Assembly (NCBI GenBank): GCA_017882375.1
Contig: JADGPP010000008.1
Coordinates: forward strand, 1-64,000
Length of the DNA: 64,000 bases
Source of the DNA: Solirubrobacteraceae bacterium
Lineage (GTDB): Bacteria; Actinomycetota; Thermoleophilia; Solirubrobacterales; Solirubrobacteraceae
Direction: 5' to 3'
The notes under the pieces were generated by a model. The model did not search any database and was not told the origin of the DNA. It saw only the letters and a program-made list of their open reading frames with translations. Positions 9,352 to 16,641 of the stretch are shown here, one piece after another (within the stretch, counting starts at the first letter, position 1; the number at the start of each line of letters is the position of its first letter). The translations under genes and the position numbers were made by a program.

Positions 9352-9747
9352 TTAGGCTGACTCGCCCTCGACGATGTCGCGTGTGCCGTGGCCGTTGGGC
9401 GCGTGGCCGTTTCCGGCGAGGCCGTTGCCGCGCGACGTCTTCTCGGTGAGGATCTCACCGCCGGCCGTGCGGTCCCACCAGCCATACAGGAGCGGCACCT
9501 GATACCAGCCGGAGTGCTCGATGCGAAAGCGCGTCATCTCCGGGCCGGCCCAGTAGCGGTCCCACTGCAGGTGCTGCTCGAAGCGCGCCAGCTGCTGGAA
9601 CCTGTAGCGGTCGTCGCGCGCGCGGTAGACCTCATAAGAGGTTGCGCCGTAGCGAAGCGCCGTCGCGGCGACCTCGCCGAGCACCTCCTCGAAGGCGTCC
9701 GCGCGAAAGCCCGTGGCGTACCACGGGACGATCACCGTGCCGGCCAC
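9352..9747 (-). CDS. Conserved hypothetical protein coupled to ccr
   Basis: A GTG at 9747 overlaps the ccr stop as TAGTG and gives a 131-residue protein. The first ~85 residues, with 'VPWYATGFRADAFEEV' and a Trp/Tyr-rich segment near 'QWDRYWAGPEM', suggest a small alpha/beta ligand-binding or monooxygenase-like (ABM) fold. This is a fold-level guess. The C-terminal 35 residues are Gly/Asn/His-rich and look disordered. Position and overlap indicate co-translation with crotonyl-CoA carboxylase/reductase. Its stop is one base away from the convergent clpS stop. Confidence 0.6.
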   Translation of the reverse strand: MAGTVIVPWYATGFRADAFEEVLGEVAATALRYGATSYEVYRARDDRYRFQQLARFEQHLQWDRYWAGPEMTRFRIEHSGWYQVPLLYGWWDRTAGGEILTEKTSRGNGLAGNGHAPNGHGTRDIVEGESA

Positions 9748-11003
9748 TACGCGCCCACCTCCGCGTGGATCGCGCCGGGCCCCTCGGCGGTCTTGCCGTC
9801 GCCCTCGCGCTCGGCGCCGATCAGGATCGAGATCTTGCCGAGGTGCTTGTTTTCGAGCATCAGCTGGTGCGCCTCGGCGACGCCGTCGAAGCCGAGCGTG
9901 CGCCACAGCACCGGGCGGATCTGGCCGCTCTCGATCAGCTCGTTGGCCTTCATGCACTCGTACGCGTTGGCGAAGTGCGAGCCGAGGATCTCCTTCTGCT
10001 TCATCCACAGGTAGCGCACGTCGAAGTCGAGGTTGAAGCCTGTCGTGCCGGCGCAGATCACGACCTTGCCAAACGGCTTGACCGTGAACACCGACGTCGG
10101 GAAGGTCGCCTGGCCGACGTGCTCGAAGACGATGTCGGGCGCGTCGCCGAGGATCTGCTTGACGCGCTTGGCGAATTCGCGCGAGACGCCGAAGCGCGCC
10201 TTCTCCTCCTCGGGCGTCTCGGTGCCCGTGCGCATCATCCCCGCAAAGTCGTTGCGGTCGATGTAGTCGACCGCGCCAAGGCGCTTGACCAGCTCGCCCT
10301 TCTCCGGCGAGGAGACGACGCCGACGCAGTGCGCGCCGGCGGCGGCGCAGATCTGCGTGGCGAACACTCCGAGCCCGCCGGCCGCGCCCCAGATCAGCAC
10401 GTTGCGCCCGGCCTGCAGGTTGCAGCGCGTGATCAGCATGCGGTAGGCGGTGAAGTAGACCAGGCCGTAGGAGGCCGACTCCTCCCAGGTCAGCGCCGCC
10501 GGCTTTGCCAGCAGCTGCTGGGCCTGCACCTTGGTGAACTGCGCGAAGGAGCCCCACGTCGTCTCATAGCCCCAGATCTTCTGCGAGGGAGCCGCCATCG
10601 GGTCCAGGCCATGCACCTCCGGGTCCTCGTAGGAGGCCTGGTTGCAGTGCACGACGACCTCGTCGCCGGGCTTCCAGCGCGTCACGCCCGCGCCGACCTT
10701 CCACACAACCCCCGAGGCGTCCGAGCCGCCGATGTGGTGGCCGAACTCCGGATGGTCGCCGTACCTCATCACCGACACCGGCTTGCCCAGCGCCGCCCAC
10801 ACGTTGTTGTAGTTCACGCCCGCCGCCATCACGCGGACGATCACCTCGAACGCGCCCGGCTGGGGCACCTCTATCTCCTCGACCTGGAAGGCGTCCTTCG
10901 GTTCGCCGTAGCGCTCCTCGCGGATCACCCACGCGGCCATCGTCTCGGGCAGCTCGCCGGGCTCGGTGCTGACGTCAGATACTTGTTGCAGGTCGATTGC
11001 CAC
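9747..11003 (-). CDS. ccr: Crotonyl-CoA carboxylase/reductase
   Basis: The 418-residue protein is a medium-chain dehydrogenase/reductase of the Ccr type. It has an N-terminal GroES-like domain ('AAGVNYNNVW', residues ~60-70) and a nucleotide-binding motif 'WGAAGGLGVFATQ'. The Ccr-specific 'ILGSHFANAYE' follows. Ccr converts crotonyl-CoA, CO2 and NADPH to ethylmalonyl-CoA, the committed step of the ethylmalonyl-CoA pathway. The MeaA-type mutase and MeaB lie just downstream on the same strand, separated by clpS on the opposite strand. A TAGTG overlap couples ccr to the next small gene. Substrate preference is inferred from family and context. Confidence 0.88.
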   Translation of the reverse strand: MAIDLQQVSDVSTEPGELPETMAAWVIREERYGEPKDAFQVEEIEVPQPGAFEVIVRVMAAGVNYNNVWAALGKPVSVMRYGDHPEFGHHIGGSDASGVVWKVGAGVTRWKPGDEVVVHCNQASYEDPEVHGLDPMAAPSQKIWGYETTWGSFAQFTKVQAQQLLAKPAALTWEESASYGLVYFTAYRMLITRCNLQAGRNVLIWGAAGGLGVFATQICAAAGAHCVGVVSSPEKGELVKRLGAVDYIDRNDFAGMMRTGTETPEEEKARFGVSREFAKRVKQILGDAPDIVFEHVGQATFPTSVFTVKPFGKVVICAGTTGFNLDFDVRYLWMKQKEILGSHFANAYECMKANELIESGQIRPVLWRTLGFDGVAEAHQLMLENKHLGKISILIGAEREGDGKTAEGPGAIHAEVGA

Positions 11004-11164
11004 GTGCTGTTGGACCTCGTGTGTCGGGGACGGGGTGCGCTCGCAATCCTACCCACGGGTCGCTTCGCAGGCGTTGGCGGCGCCCGGCGCGTGGCGGGCC
11101 GAGACGCTTGATCCGGGGTTGATCGTCCACACGTAGCGCGCCGCCCGCGGCGCTCGTACCGCCG

Positions 11165-11184
11165 GCGATAGCCATGGTATTTAC
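11165..11184 (+). repeat. Half-site of dispersed 20-bp palindrome repeat
   Basis: The sequence GCGATAGCCATGGTATTTAC is a single arm of the dispersed intergenic repeat, consensus GCGATAGCMATSGTATWTAC. It lies between the ccr 5' end and the convergently read 3' end of the MFS gene, 34 bp before a complete palindromic copy. The remaining ~160 bp up to ccr hold no recognisable gene. Confidence 0.8.
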
Positions 11185-11217
11185 GCCGCGGGGGTTTGGT
11201 GTGTGCAGACGAAGCCA

Positions 11218-11260
11218 GCGATAGCCATAGTATTTACATCGTATATACGATTGCTATCGC
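11218..11260. repeat. Complete 20-3-20 palindromic repeat
   Basis: Two 20-base arms surround a 3-base centre (ATC). The left arm is GCGATAGCCATAGTATTTAC and the right arm reads GTATATACGATTGCTATCGC. The arms match at 17 of 20 positions when one is reverse complemented. The total is 43 bases, the same length as copies at 25268 and 31697. It sits 28 bp beyond the 3' end of the MFS gene. Confidence 0.85.
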
Positions 11261-11288
11261 AGTTTGCAAAACAAAACACATGACGCTT

Positions 11289-12920
11289 CTAGGCGTTGAC
11301 GGTCTCGGGCACGCGGCCCGCGCCGTGCGGCGGCGCCGCGCCGGAGTTCGAAAGCTCGCGTCCCACGGCGTCCGCTGCACCGGGCTCGGCGATCGTCTCG
11401 GTCACGCTCTCGTCATCAGGACGCTTGCGGATCAGCGCGAAGCCGGCGAGCGCCCCGAGCAGCGCTACCCCCGAACCGAGCAGCAGGCCGTAGTGAAGCG
11501 AGTAGACGAACGCCTGCTGGGCCCCGTCGATGACACGAGCCGGGACGCCGTGCGACACGCCGCCCGAGCCCAGGCCGGCAGCCAGGCGCGAGCGCGCCGA
11601 GTCCGGCAGCTGGGGCAGCAGCTGGTCGATCTTCGAGCGCCCGAGCGTCGCGACCAGCGCGCCGAGGATCGCCACGCCGAACGTGCCGCCGACCATCCGG
11701 TTCATCGACAGGATGCCCGAGGCCACGCCGGCCTTGGTGCGGTCCACGGCGTTCATCGCGGCGAGGCTCATCGGCGACATCACGAAGCCCATGCCGACGC
11801 CCATCAGCATGAAGCCCGGCAGCAGCGCGCCGTAGCCGCTGGAGACGGTCAGATGCGACTGCCAGAACAGCGCGCCCGAGACGCACAGCAGGCCGAAGGT
11901 GATCAGCGGGCGCGAGCCGACGCGGTCGGCCAGGCGCCCGGCCAGCGGCGCGATCACGATGATCATCACCGTCGAGGGCAGGAAGCGCACGCCGGCCTGC
12001 AGCGGCGAGTAGCCGCGGATGTTCTGCATGTACAGGGCGAGGAAGAAGAACATCGCGAGCATCGCGAAGCTGACGATGAAGGCGACGATGTTCGCGCCGA
12101 GGAACGTGCGCGAGCGGAAGAAGCTGAAGTCGACCATCGGCGCCTCGCGGCGGCGCTCGACGAGCGCAAAGGCCGTCAGGCCGACGACGGCGATCACGAG
12201 CATCGCGAGCTCGCGCGGCGAGCCCCAGCCCCATTCGTTGCCCTCGACCAGCGCCAGCACGAGCGCCGCCAAGCCGACCGTCAGGCTGAGCACGCCCGGG
12301 ATGTCGACCGACCGCTGCACCGTCTCGTCGCGCGACTCGCGCACGGCGAACAGCGCGATCACGACGGCGCCGACGGCGACCGGCAGGTTGAGGAAGAAGA
12401 TCGACTGCCAGCTGACGCTCTCCACGAGAAAGCCGCCGACGACCGGCCCGATCGCCAGCGCCATCGCCGAGACGCCGGCCCACGTGCCGATCGCCTTGCC
12501 GCGCTCCTGCGGCGGGAACGCGTTGGTGATGATCGACAGCGTCGCCGGCATCATCAGCGCCGCGCCCGTCCCCTGGACCGCGCGCCAGGCGACCAGCCAC
12601 GTGTCGTTCGGGGAGAAGCCGATGGCGCCGCTGGACGTGGCGAAGATGACGACGCCGGCGAGAAAGACTTTGCGGCGACCGAACAGGTCGCCCAGGCGCC
12701 CGCCGGTGACGAGCAGCACGGCGAAGGAGAGCGTGTAGGCGTTGACCGTCCACTCCAGCGACGACGTCGACGCGTGCAGGCTGCGCTGGATCGACGGCAG
12801 CGCGACGTTCACGACGGTGTTGTCGAGCATGATCATGAACAGCGCGAAGCACATCGCCCCCAGCGCCCACCAGCGGCGGTTTCCATCATGCATCTGCAGT
12901 GCTCGGATTCGCTCGGTCAT
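11289..12920 (-). CDS. DHA2-family (EmrB/QacA-type) MFS drug exporter
   Basis: The 543-residue protein has about 14 predicted membrane helices. The MFS motif A-like segment is 'GGRLGDLFGRRK' (about residues 78-89), and the antiporter motif C region reads 'AIGPVVGGFL'. 'LDNTVVNVALPSI' in helix 1 is typical of the DHA2 (14-TMS) multidrug group. It probably exports hydrophobic drugs or toxic metabolites by proton antiport. It follows a MarR-type regulator by 10 bp on the same strand, a common arrangement for repressor-controlled efflux. The C-terminal ~40 residues are hydrophilic and variable. Confidence 0.88.
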   Translation of the reverse strand: MTERIRALQMHDGNRRWWALGAMCFALFMIMLDNTVVNVALPSIQRSLHASTSSLEWTVNAYTLSFAVLLVTGGRLGDLFGRRKVFLAGVVIFATSSGAIGFSPNDTWLVAWRAVQGTGAALMMPATLSIITNAFPPQERGKAIGTWAGVSAMALAIGPVVGGFLVESVSWQSIFFLNLPVAVGAVVIALFAVRESRDETVQRSVDIPGVLSLTVGLAALVLALVEGNEWGWGSPRELAMLVIAVVGLTAFALVERRREAPMVDFSFFRSRTFLGANIVAFIVSFAMLAMFFFLALYMQNIRGYSPLQAGVRFLPSTVMIIVIAPLAGRLADRVGSRPLITFGLLCVSGALFWQSHLTVSSGYGALLPGFMLMGVGMGFVMSPMSLAAMNAVDRTKAGVASGILSMNRMVGGTFGVAILGALVATLGRSKIDQLLPQLPDSARSRLAAGLGSGGVSHGVPARVIDGAQQAFVYSLHYGLLLGSGVALLGALAGFALIRKRPDDESVTETIAEPGAADAVGRELSNSGAAPPHGAGRVPETVNA

Positions 12921-12930
12921 GTACTTCCTT

Positions 12931-13419
12931 CTATTTATTGATGGGTCGGTAGGCGGCGATGTCCTCGCGGCGCTCCAGGATCAGGCCCAGCGCGTGCGAC
13001 AGCGCGTCCGCCTCCTCGTCGACGAGCGAGCTCATCAGCTCCTGCAGCGCCGACAGGCGCGCCTCGTTGAGCGCGCGCGGGACCGAGTGCCCGGCCTCGG
13101 TCAGCCCGACGCGCTTCATGCGCCGGTCCGCGGTGTCCTCCTCGCGAAACACGAAGCCGCGCTCGAACAGGCCGTCGACGGCGCGGCTCATCGCCGGCAG
13201 CGACACGCCGAGCGATTCGGCGAGCGCCTTCACCGAGCGCTCCTCGCCGTCGGCCTCCAGCGCGCACAGCGCCTTGATCTGCGTGAACGACAGGTCCAGC
13301 TCGGCGATCGCGTTGAACGTGCCCATGTTCGCCGTGCGCATGAGGAAGCTCGCAAGCGCCGCCATGTCGCGCGAGAGCGCCTCGCGATCCGTTGCGCCGG
13401 CTATGGCATTTGCTTGCAT
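12931..13419 (-). CDS. MarR-family transcriptional regulator
   Basis: The 162-residue protein has the MarR winged-helix layout. A helical N-terminus is followed by HTH 'SVKALAESLGVSLPAMSRAVDGL' (about 80-100) and the wing with the family Asp-Arg-Arg signature 'EEDTADRRMKRVGLTEAG'. I prefer the ATG at 13419 over the one at 13440, because an inverted repeat lies immediately upstream of 13419. It is the first gene of a two-gene unit with the MFS exporter and most likely represses that unit until a ligand binds. The ligand is unknown. Confidence 0.85.
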   Translation of the reverse strand: MQANAIAGATDREALSRDMAALASFLMRTANMGTFNAIAELDLSFTQIKALCALEADGEERSVKALAESLGVSLPAMSRAVDGLFERGFVFREEDTADRRMKRVGLTEAGHSVPRALNEARLSALQELMSSLVDEEADALSHALGLILERREDIAAYRPINK

Positions 13420-13420
13420 G

Positions 13421-13454
13421 GATGGAAGTATATTTTCCACGCAACCATTCCATC
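13421..13454. promoter_or_regulatory. Candidate MarR operator / promoter of the efflux operon
   Basis: The AT-rich stretch just upstream of the preferred marR start contains GATGGAA and, 20 bases later, TTCCATC, a perfect 7-bp inverted repeat. An inner TGGAA-N7-TTCCA (13423-13439) overlaps it. Its location between the ygfZ-like gene and marR fits autoregulation. The assignment is by position and symmetry only. Confidence 0.45.
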
Positions 13455-13485
13455 TGTGAGGTGGATCACACCTAGCATCTAGCCG

Positions 13486-14472
13486 TCAGCCGGCGGCAAA
13501 CGGCAGCTCGACGACGACGGCCGTGATGCCGTTCTCGCCGACGCTGACGGTTGCGCCGGGCTCGGCCTCGCGGCGCACGAGCGCCAGTGCGATCGGGCCG
13601 TGCTCTGGGGAGATCACGCTGCTGCCGACGCGCCCGACGCTGCGCTCTCCGAGGTGCAGCTCCTCGCCGACGCCGGCCGGCGTCGATAGGCGCAACCCGC
13701 GCAGGTGACGGTTGGGCTTGCCCCTGTAGTGCAGGCGCGCGACCGTCTCCTGCCCGACGTAGCAGCCCTTCGTGAAGCTCACCGCGCGCTCGTTCAGCCC
13801 GGCCTCCTGCGGGATCGTCGTGTCGTCGATGTCGACGCCGAAGCGCGGACGGCCGGACTCGACGCGCAGGCACTCGGCGGCCTGCTCGCAGACCGCCAGC
13901 GCGCCGCGCGCGAGCAGCGCGGCGGTCACCCGCGGCGTGTCCGCTGCGTCGAAGATCAGATCTACGCCGACGTCGGTGCGCACCGCGACGACCTGCACGC
14001 CATCGATCTCCAGCGCGCTGCTCGTGTGCTCGGGCGCGTCGCCGAGAGGCTCGACGCCGGCCGTTGTCAGGGCGGCGGGTCCGATCAGTGACAGCAGCCC
14101 GCGCTCGAGCGTGCGCTTGTGCAGCTCCACGTCGTAGCCGACCTTGAAGCGGCGGATCATGTCGAACAGCGCCTGCAGGGCGCTGCGCTCGGTGTCGAGC
14201 AGCAGCTCGACGGGCGCGCCATCGCCGCCATCGCCGACAGCCAGGATGCGCAGGTCGCCGAGCATTTTGCCCTTCGCCGTCAGGAACGCCGCATAGCGTC
14301 CCTCGCCTGGGCGCAGGTCGGCCAGCTCGTTGGTCACCTGGCCGTTGAGGAACTCAACGGCGCCTGTGCCCGTCAGGGCGAGCTTGCCGCGCTCGGAGCG
14401 GTCGAGCAGGGCGCAGGCGTCTCTCAGCGCGTGCTGCTCGGCGCCGGCCTGGTCTGTCTCCGTCGCGGCCAT
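13486..14472 (-). CDS. ygfZ: YgfZ/GcvT-like folate-binding protein
   Basis: The 328-residue protein has the aminomethyltransferase-like fold of the YgfZ/IBA57 family. The family hallmark K-G-C-Y-x-G-Q-E is present as 'KGCYVGQE' (about residue 239-246). The N-terminal 'FLNGQVTNELADL' and 'KGKMLGDLRI' are also family segments. YgfZ proteins use tetrahydrofolate while repairing or assembling certain Fe-S enzymes. Several radical SAM Fe-S enzymes are encoded in this window, but no direct link is shown. The gene is divergent from 14506. Confidence 0.85.
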   Translation of the reverse strand: MAATETDQAGAEQHALRDACALLDRSERGKLALTGTGAVEFLNGQVTNELADLRPGEGRYAAFLTAKGKMLGDLRILAVGDGGDGAPVELLLDTERSALQALFDMIRRFKVGYDVELHKRTLERGLLSLIGPAALTTAGVEPLGDAPEHTSSALEIDGVQVVAVRTDVGVDLIFDAADTPRVTAALLARGALAVCEQAAECLRVESGRPRFGVDIDDTTIPQEAGLNERAVSFTKGCYVGQETVARLHYRGKPNRHLRGLRLSTPAGVGEELHLGERSVGRVGSSVISPEHGPIALALVRREAEPGATVSVGENGITAVVVELPFAAG

Positions 14473-14505
14473 GGTTCGAGGATAGCCGCGCTAGGCTTGC
14501 CCGCG

Positions 14506-14868
14506 ATGGGCCTCGCGGACACCTTTCAGCGGATCGTCGACTCGCTGCCCGACGACTGGACCGACCTGGAGCTCGACCTGCGGATCGGCGAAGAGTCGCG
14601 CTACGTCGAAGCGGCTCTGTACCTGGTCACGTGCAACGCGCGTCCCTACTCGCATCACGACTGGCACTGGCGCCTGCTCGTCGCCCATCGCTTCGGCCAC
14701 GCCGCCTCGGCGCAGACCGTGCACGGCACGCTCGCGCTGCTCGACGACGCGGGCATTGGCGGCGAGCTGGTCGTGCGCCAGACGCGCAGCGGGCGCGCCG
14801 AGATCACGCAGGGCTGGGGCCGTCCGCAATCGGCTCGCGAGGAGTTTCGCCGCCTGCGGGCGCAGTAG
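14506..14868 (+). CDS. Conserved hypothetical protein (120 aa)
   Basis: The small acidic soluble protein begins 'MGLADTFQRIVDSLPDDWTDLELDLRI' (quoted here as segments of the first 27 residues: GLADTFQRIV, then DSLPDDWTDL). It has a His-rich middle ('SHHDWHWRLLVAHRFGH') and an Arg-rich end. It is divergent from ygfZ with 33 bp between the starts and is followed after 2 bp by 14871. I do not recognise a characterised family. Coding potential is supported by its consistent GC-rich third positions and tight linkage. Confidence 0.6.
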   Translation: MGLADTFQRIVDSLPDDWTDLELDLRIGEESRYVEAALYLVTCNARPYSHHDWHWRLLVAHRFGHAASAQTVHGTLALLDDAGIGGELVVRQTRSGRAEITQGWGRPQSAREEFRRLRAQ

Positions 14869-14870
14869 CG

Positions 14871-15248
14871 ATGGCGCGCGTGCTCGCGCTCGTGCCCGAT
14901 CTGCTGTTCGGATCGCGCGTGCAGGGTGACCTGACGGCCGCCGGTCACGAGGTCGAGCTGATCGGCGACGAGACCCGGCTGCGCGCGCGGCTGGCCGGCG
15001 ACGGCTCCGCCAGTGGCGCCGTTCTGGTCGTCGACCTGACCGATCCGCAGCTCGACGGCGCGGCGATCCTGCAGGCGCTCGCCGCGGAGGACCTGCTCGA
15101 AGGCGTGCGCACGCTGGCCTTCTTCTCACACGTCGACACGGCGGTCGGTCAGCGCGCGCGAGCCGCCGGCTTCGATCTGGTCGTTCCGCGCTCGCGCATG
15201 GCCCGCGAGGGAGCGCAGCTGGTGACGCGCCTCGCCGACGGCGCCTGA
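14871..15248 (+). CDS. Receiver-like hypothetical protein (125 aa)
   Basis: The protein reads as a Rossmann-like alternating alpha/beta domain: 'ARVLALVPDLLFGSRVQ', then 'VLVVDLTDPQLDG' and 'RTLAFFSHVD'. This pattern resembles the CheY-like receiver fold. The Asp in 'VVDLTDP' may occupy the phospho-acceptor strand, but the complete acidic pocket and the conserved Lys are not evident. It is likely co-transcribed with 14506. Role unknown. Confidence 0.55.
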   Translation: MARVLALVPDLLFGSRVQGDLTAAGHEVELIGDETRLRARLAGDGSASGAVLVVDLTDPQLDGAAILQALAAEDLLEGVRTLAFFSHVDTAVGQRARAAGFDLVVPRSRMAREGAQLVTRLADGA

Positions 15249-15258
15249 CGCGCGGGCG

Positions 15259-15360
15259 GCGCCGGGCGCTCGGAGGGACGCCGGTCTCGGGCAGCGCCGG
15301 GCGCTTGGAGGGACGCCGATCTTGGGGCGGCACCGAACGCTTGGAGGGACGCCGATCGCC
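15259..15360. repeat. Three imperfect ~35-bp tandem repeats
   Basis: Copies begin at 15259, 15294 and 15330 (the last is shortened). Each contains a variant of GGGCGCTTGGAGGGACGCCG. They fill the space between the 15248 stop and the MFS gene at 15376. No spacers of unrelated sequence are present, so this is not a CRISPR array. Confidence 0.8.
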
Positions 15361-15375
15361 TTCTAACCTCGTCGT

Positions 15376-16599
15376 GTGACGAGCGAGACACAGCAGCGAC
15401 CACTGTCCTCGCGGCTGGTGTTGCTGATGGCGATCGCCTGCGGCGCGGCGGTCGCGAACATCTACTACGCCCAGCCGCTGCTGAGCACGATCGCCCACGA
15501 GTTCTCGGTGTCCGATGGCACGGCCGGCCTGCTCGTGACCGCCTCGCAGGTCGGCTACGCCGCGGGGCTGGTGTTGCTCGTCCCGCTCGGCGATCTGCTC
15601 GAACGGCGGCGGCTGATCACCGGCATCCTGTTCGTCACCGCGCTCGCCCTGCTCGCCACGGCCGCGGCGCCGAGCTTCAGCCTGCTCGCGGCGGCGCTGC
15701 TCGTCGTCGGCGTCACGTCGGTGGTCGCGCAGATCCTCGTGCCGCTGGCCAGCGCGCTGGCGGCCGAGTCCGAACGCGGCCGCGTGGTGGGCAAGGTGAT
15801 GAGCGGCCTGCTCGTCGGCATCCTCGTCGCGCGCACGGCCAGCGGCCTGCTCGCCGAGCTGGGCGGCTGGCGGTTGGTGTTCGGCGTCTCGGCCGCGCTG
15901 ATGATCGCGCTCAGCCTGGTCATGCGCGCCAGCCTGCCGCCGCTGCGCCCGACCACCAACCTCTCCTATCCGGCGCTGCTGCGGTCGGTCGCGCAGCTCG
16001 TCGTCGAGCAGCCGACTCTGCGCGTGCGGATGGTCTACGGGGCGTTGCAGATGGGCCAGTTCAGCGTGCTGTGGACGACGATCGCGTTCCTGCTCGCCGG
16101 CAGGCCCTACCACTACTCGGAGGCGACGATCGGGCTGTTCGGCCTGGTCGGCCTCGGCGGCGCGCTGGCCGCGCAGGTGGCCGGTCGACTTGCCGACCGC
16201 GGCCACCACCACCGCGCGACCGGTCTGTTCTTCGCGACGATGCTCGCCTCGTGGGCGGCGATCGCCGCCGGCCGATCCTCGCTCGCGGCGCTGATCGTCG
16301 GCATCGCCGCGCTTGACCTCGGAGTCCAGGGCGCGCAGATCACCAGCCAGAGCGTGATCTACGCCCTGGACCCAGCTGCGCGAAGCCGCCTGACGACGGC
16401 CTACATGACCACCGTGTTCGCCTCGGCCGCGGTCTGCTCGGCGGCCGCGTCGGCGATCTATGACTCCGCAGGCTGGGGCGCCGTGTCGACGCTCGGCGCT
16501 GCGCTCGCCGGCGCCGGGGTGGTCGTCTGGGCGCTCGAGCAGTGGCTCGCGCGGCGAGGGCGCGAGCGTCCTCGCGGCGACGTGCGCCAGGCGGCGTAG
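15376..16599 (+). CDS. MFS transporter (YnfM/AraJ-like, 12 TMS)
   Basis: The 407-residue protein begins at a GTG and has about 12 hydrophobic helices. 'NIYYAQPLLSTIAHEF' in helix 1 is characteristic of a widespread MFS group related to AraJ and YnfM. The motif A equivalent is 'VPLGDLLERRRL' (about residues 72-83), and 'QGAQITSQSVIYAL' marks a later helix. Substrates of this group are mostly unknown; sugar or drug efflux is typical. The gene stands alone, convergent with the MMPL exporter. Confidence 0.85.
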   Translation: MTSETQQRPLSSRLVLLMAIACGAAVANIYYAQPLLSTIAHEFSVSDGTAGLLVTASQVGYAAGLVLLVPLGDLLERRRLITGILFVTALALLATAAAPSFSLLAAALLVVGVTSVVAQILVPLASALAAESERGRVVGKVMSGLLVGILVARTASGLLAELGGWRLVFGVSAALMIALSLVMRASLPPLRPTTNLSYPALLRSVAQLVVEQPTLRVRMVYGALQMGQFSVLWTTIAFLLAGRPYHYSEATIGLFGLVGLGGALAAQVAGRLADRGHHHRATGLFFATMLASWAAIAAGRSSLAALIVGIAALDLGVQGAQITSQSVIYALDPAARSRLTTAYMTTVFASAAVCSAAASAIYDSAGWGAVSTLGAALAGAGVVVWALEQWLARRGRERPRGDVRQAA

Positions 16600-16641
16600 C
16601 CCGCGCCTGCGACGCGACCCCCTGCGCCGGTCGTCGAGCGC

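Noticed and set aside
11196-12941. 581-codon plus-strand open frame opposite the MFS exporter
   Set aside because: Composition is His/Asp/Arg-rich low complexity and it mirrors the codon pattern of the exporter; no domain is visible.
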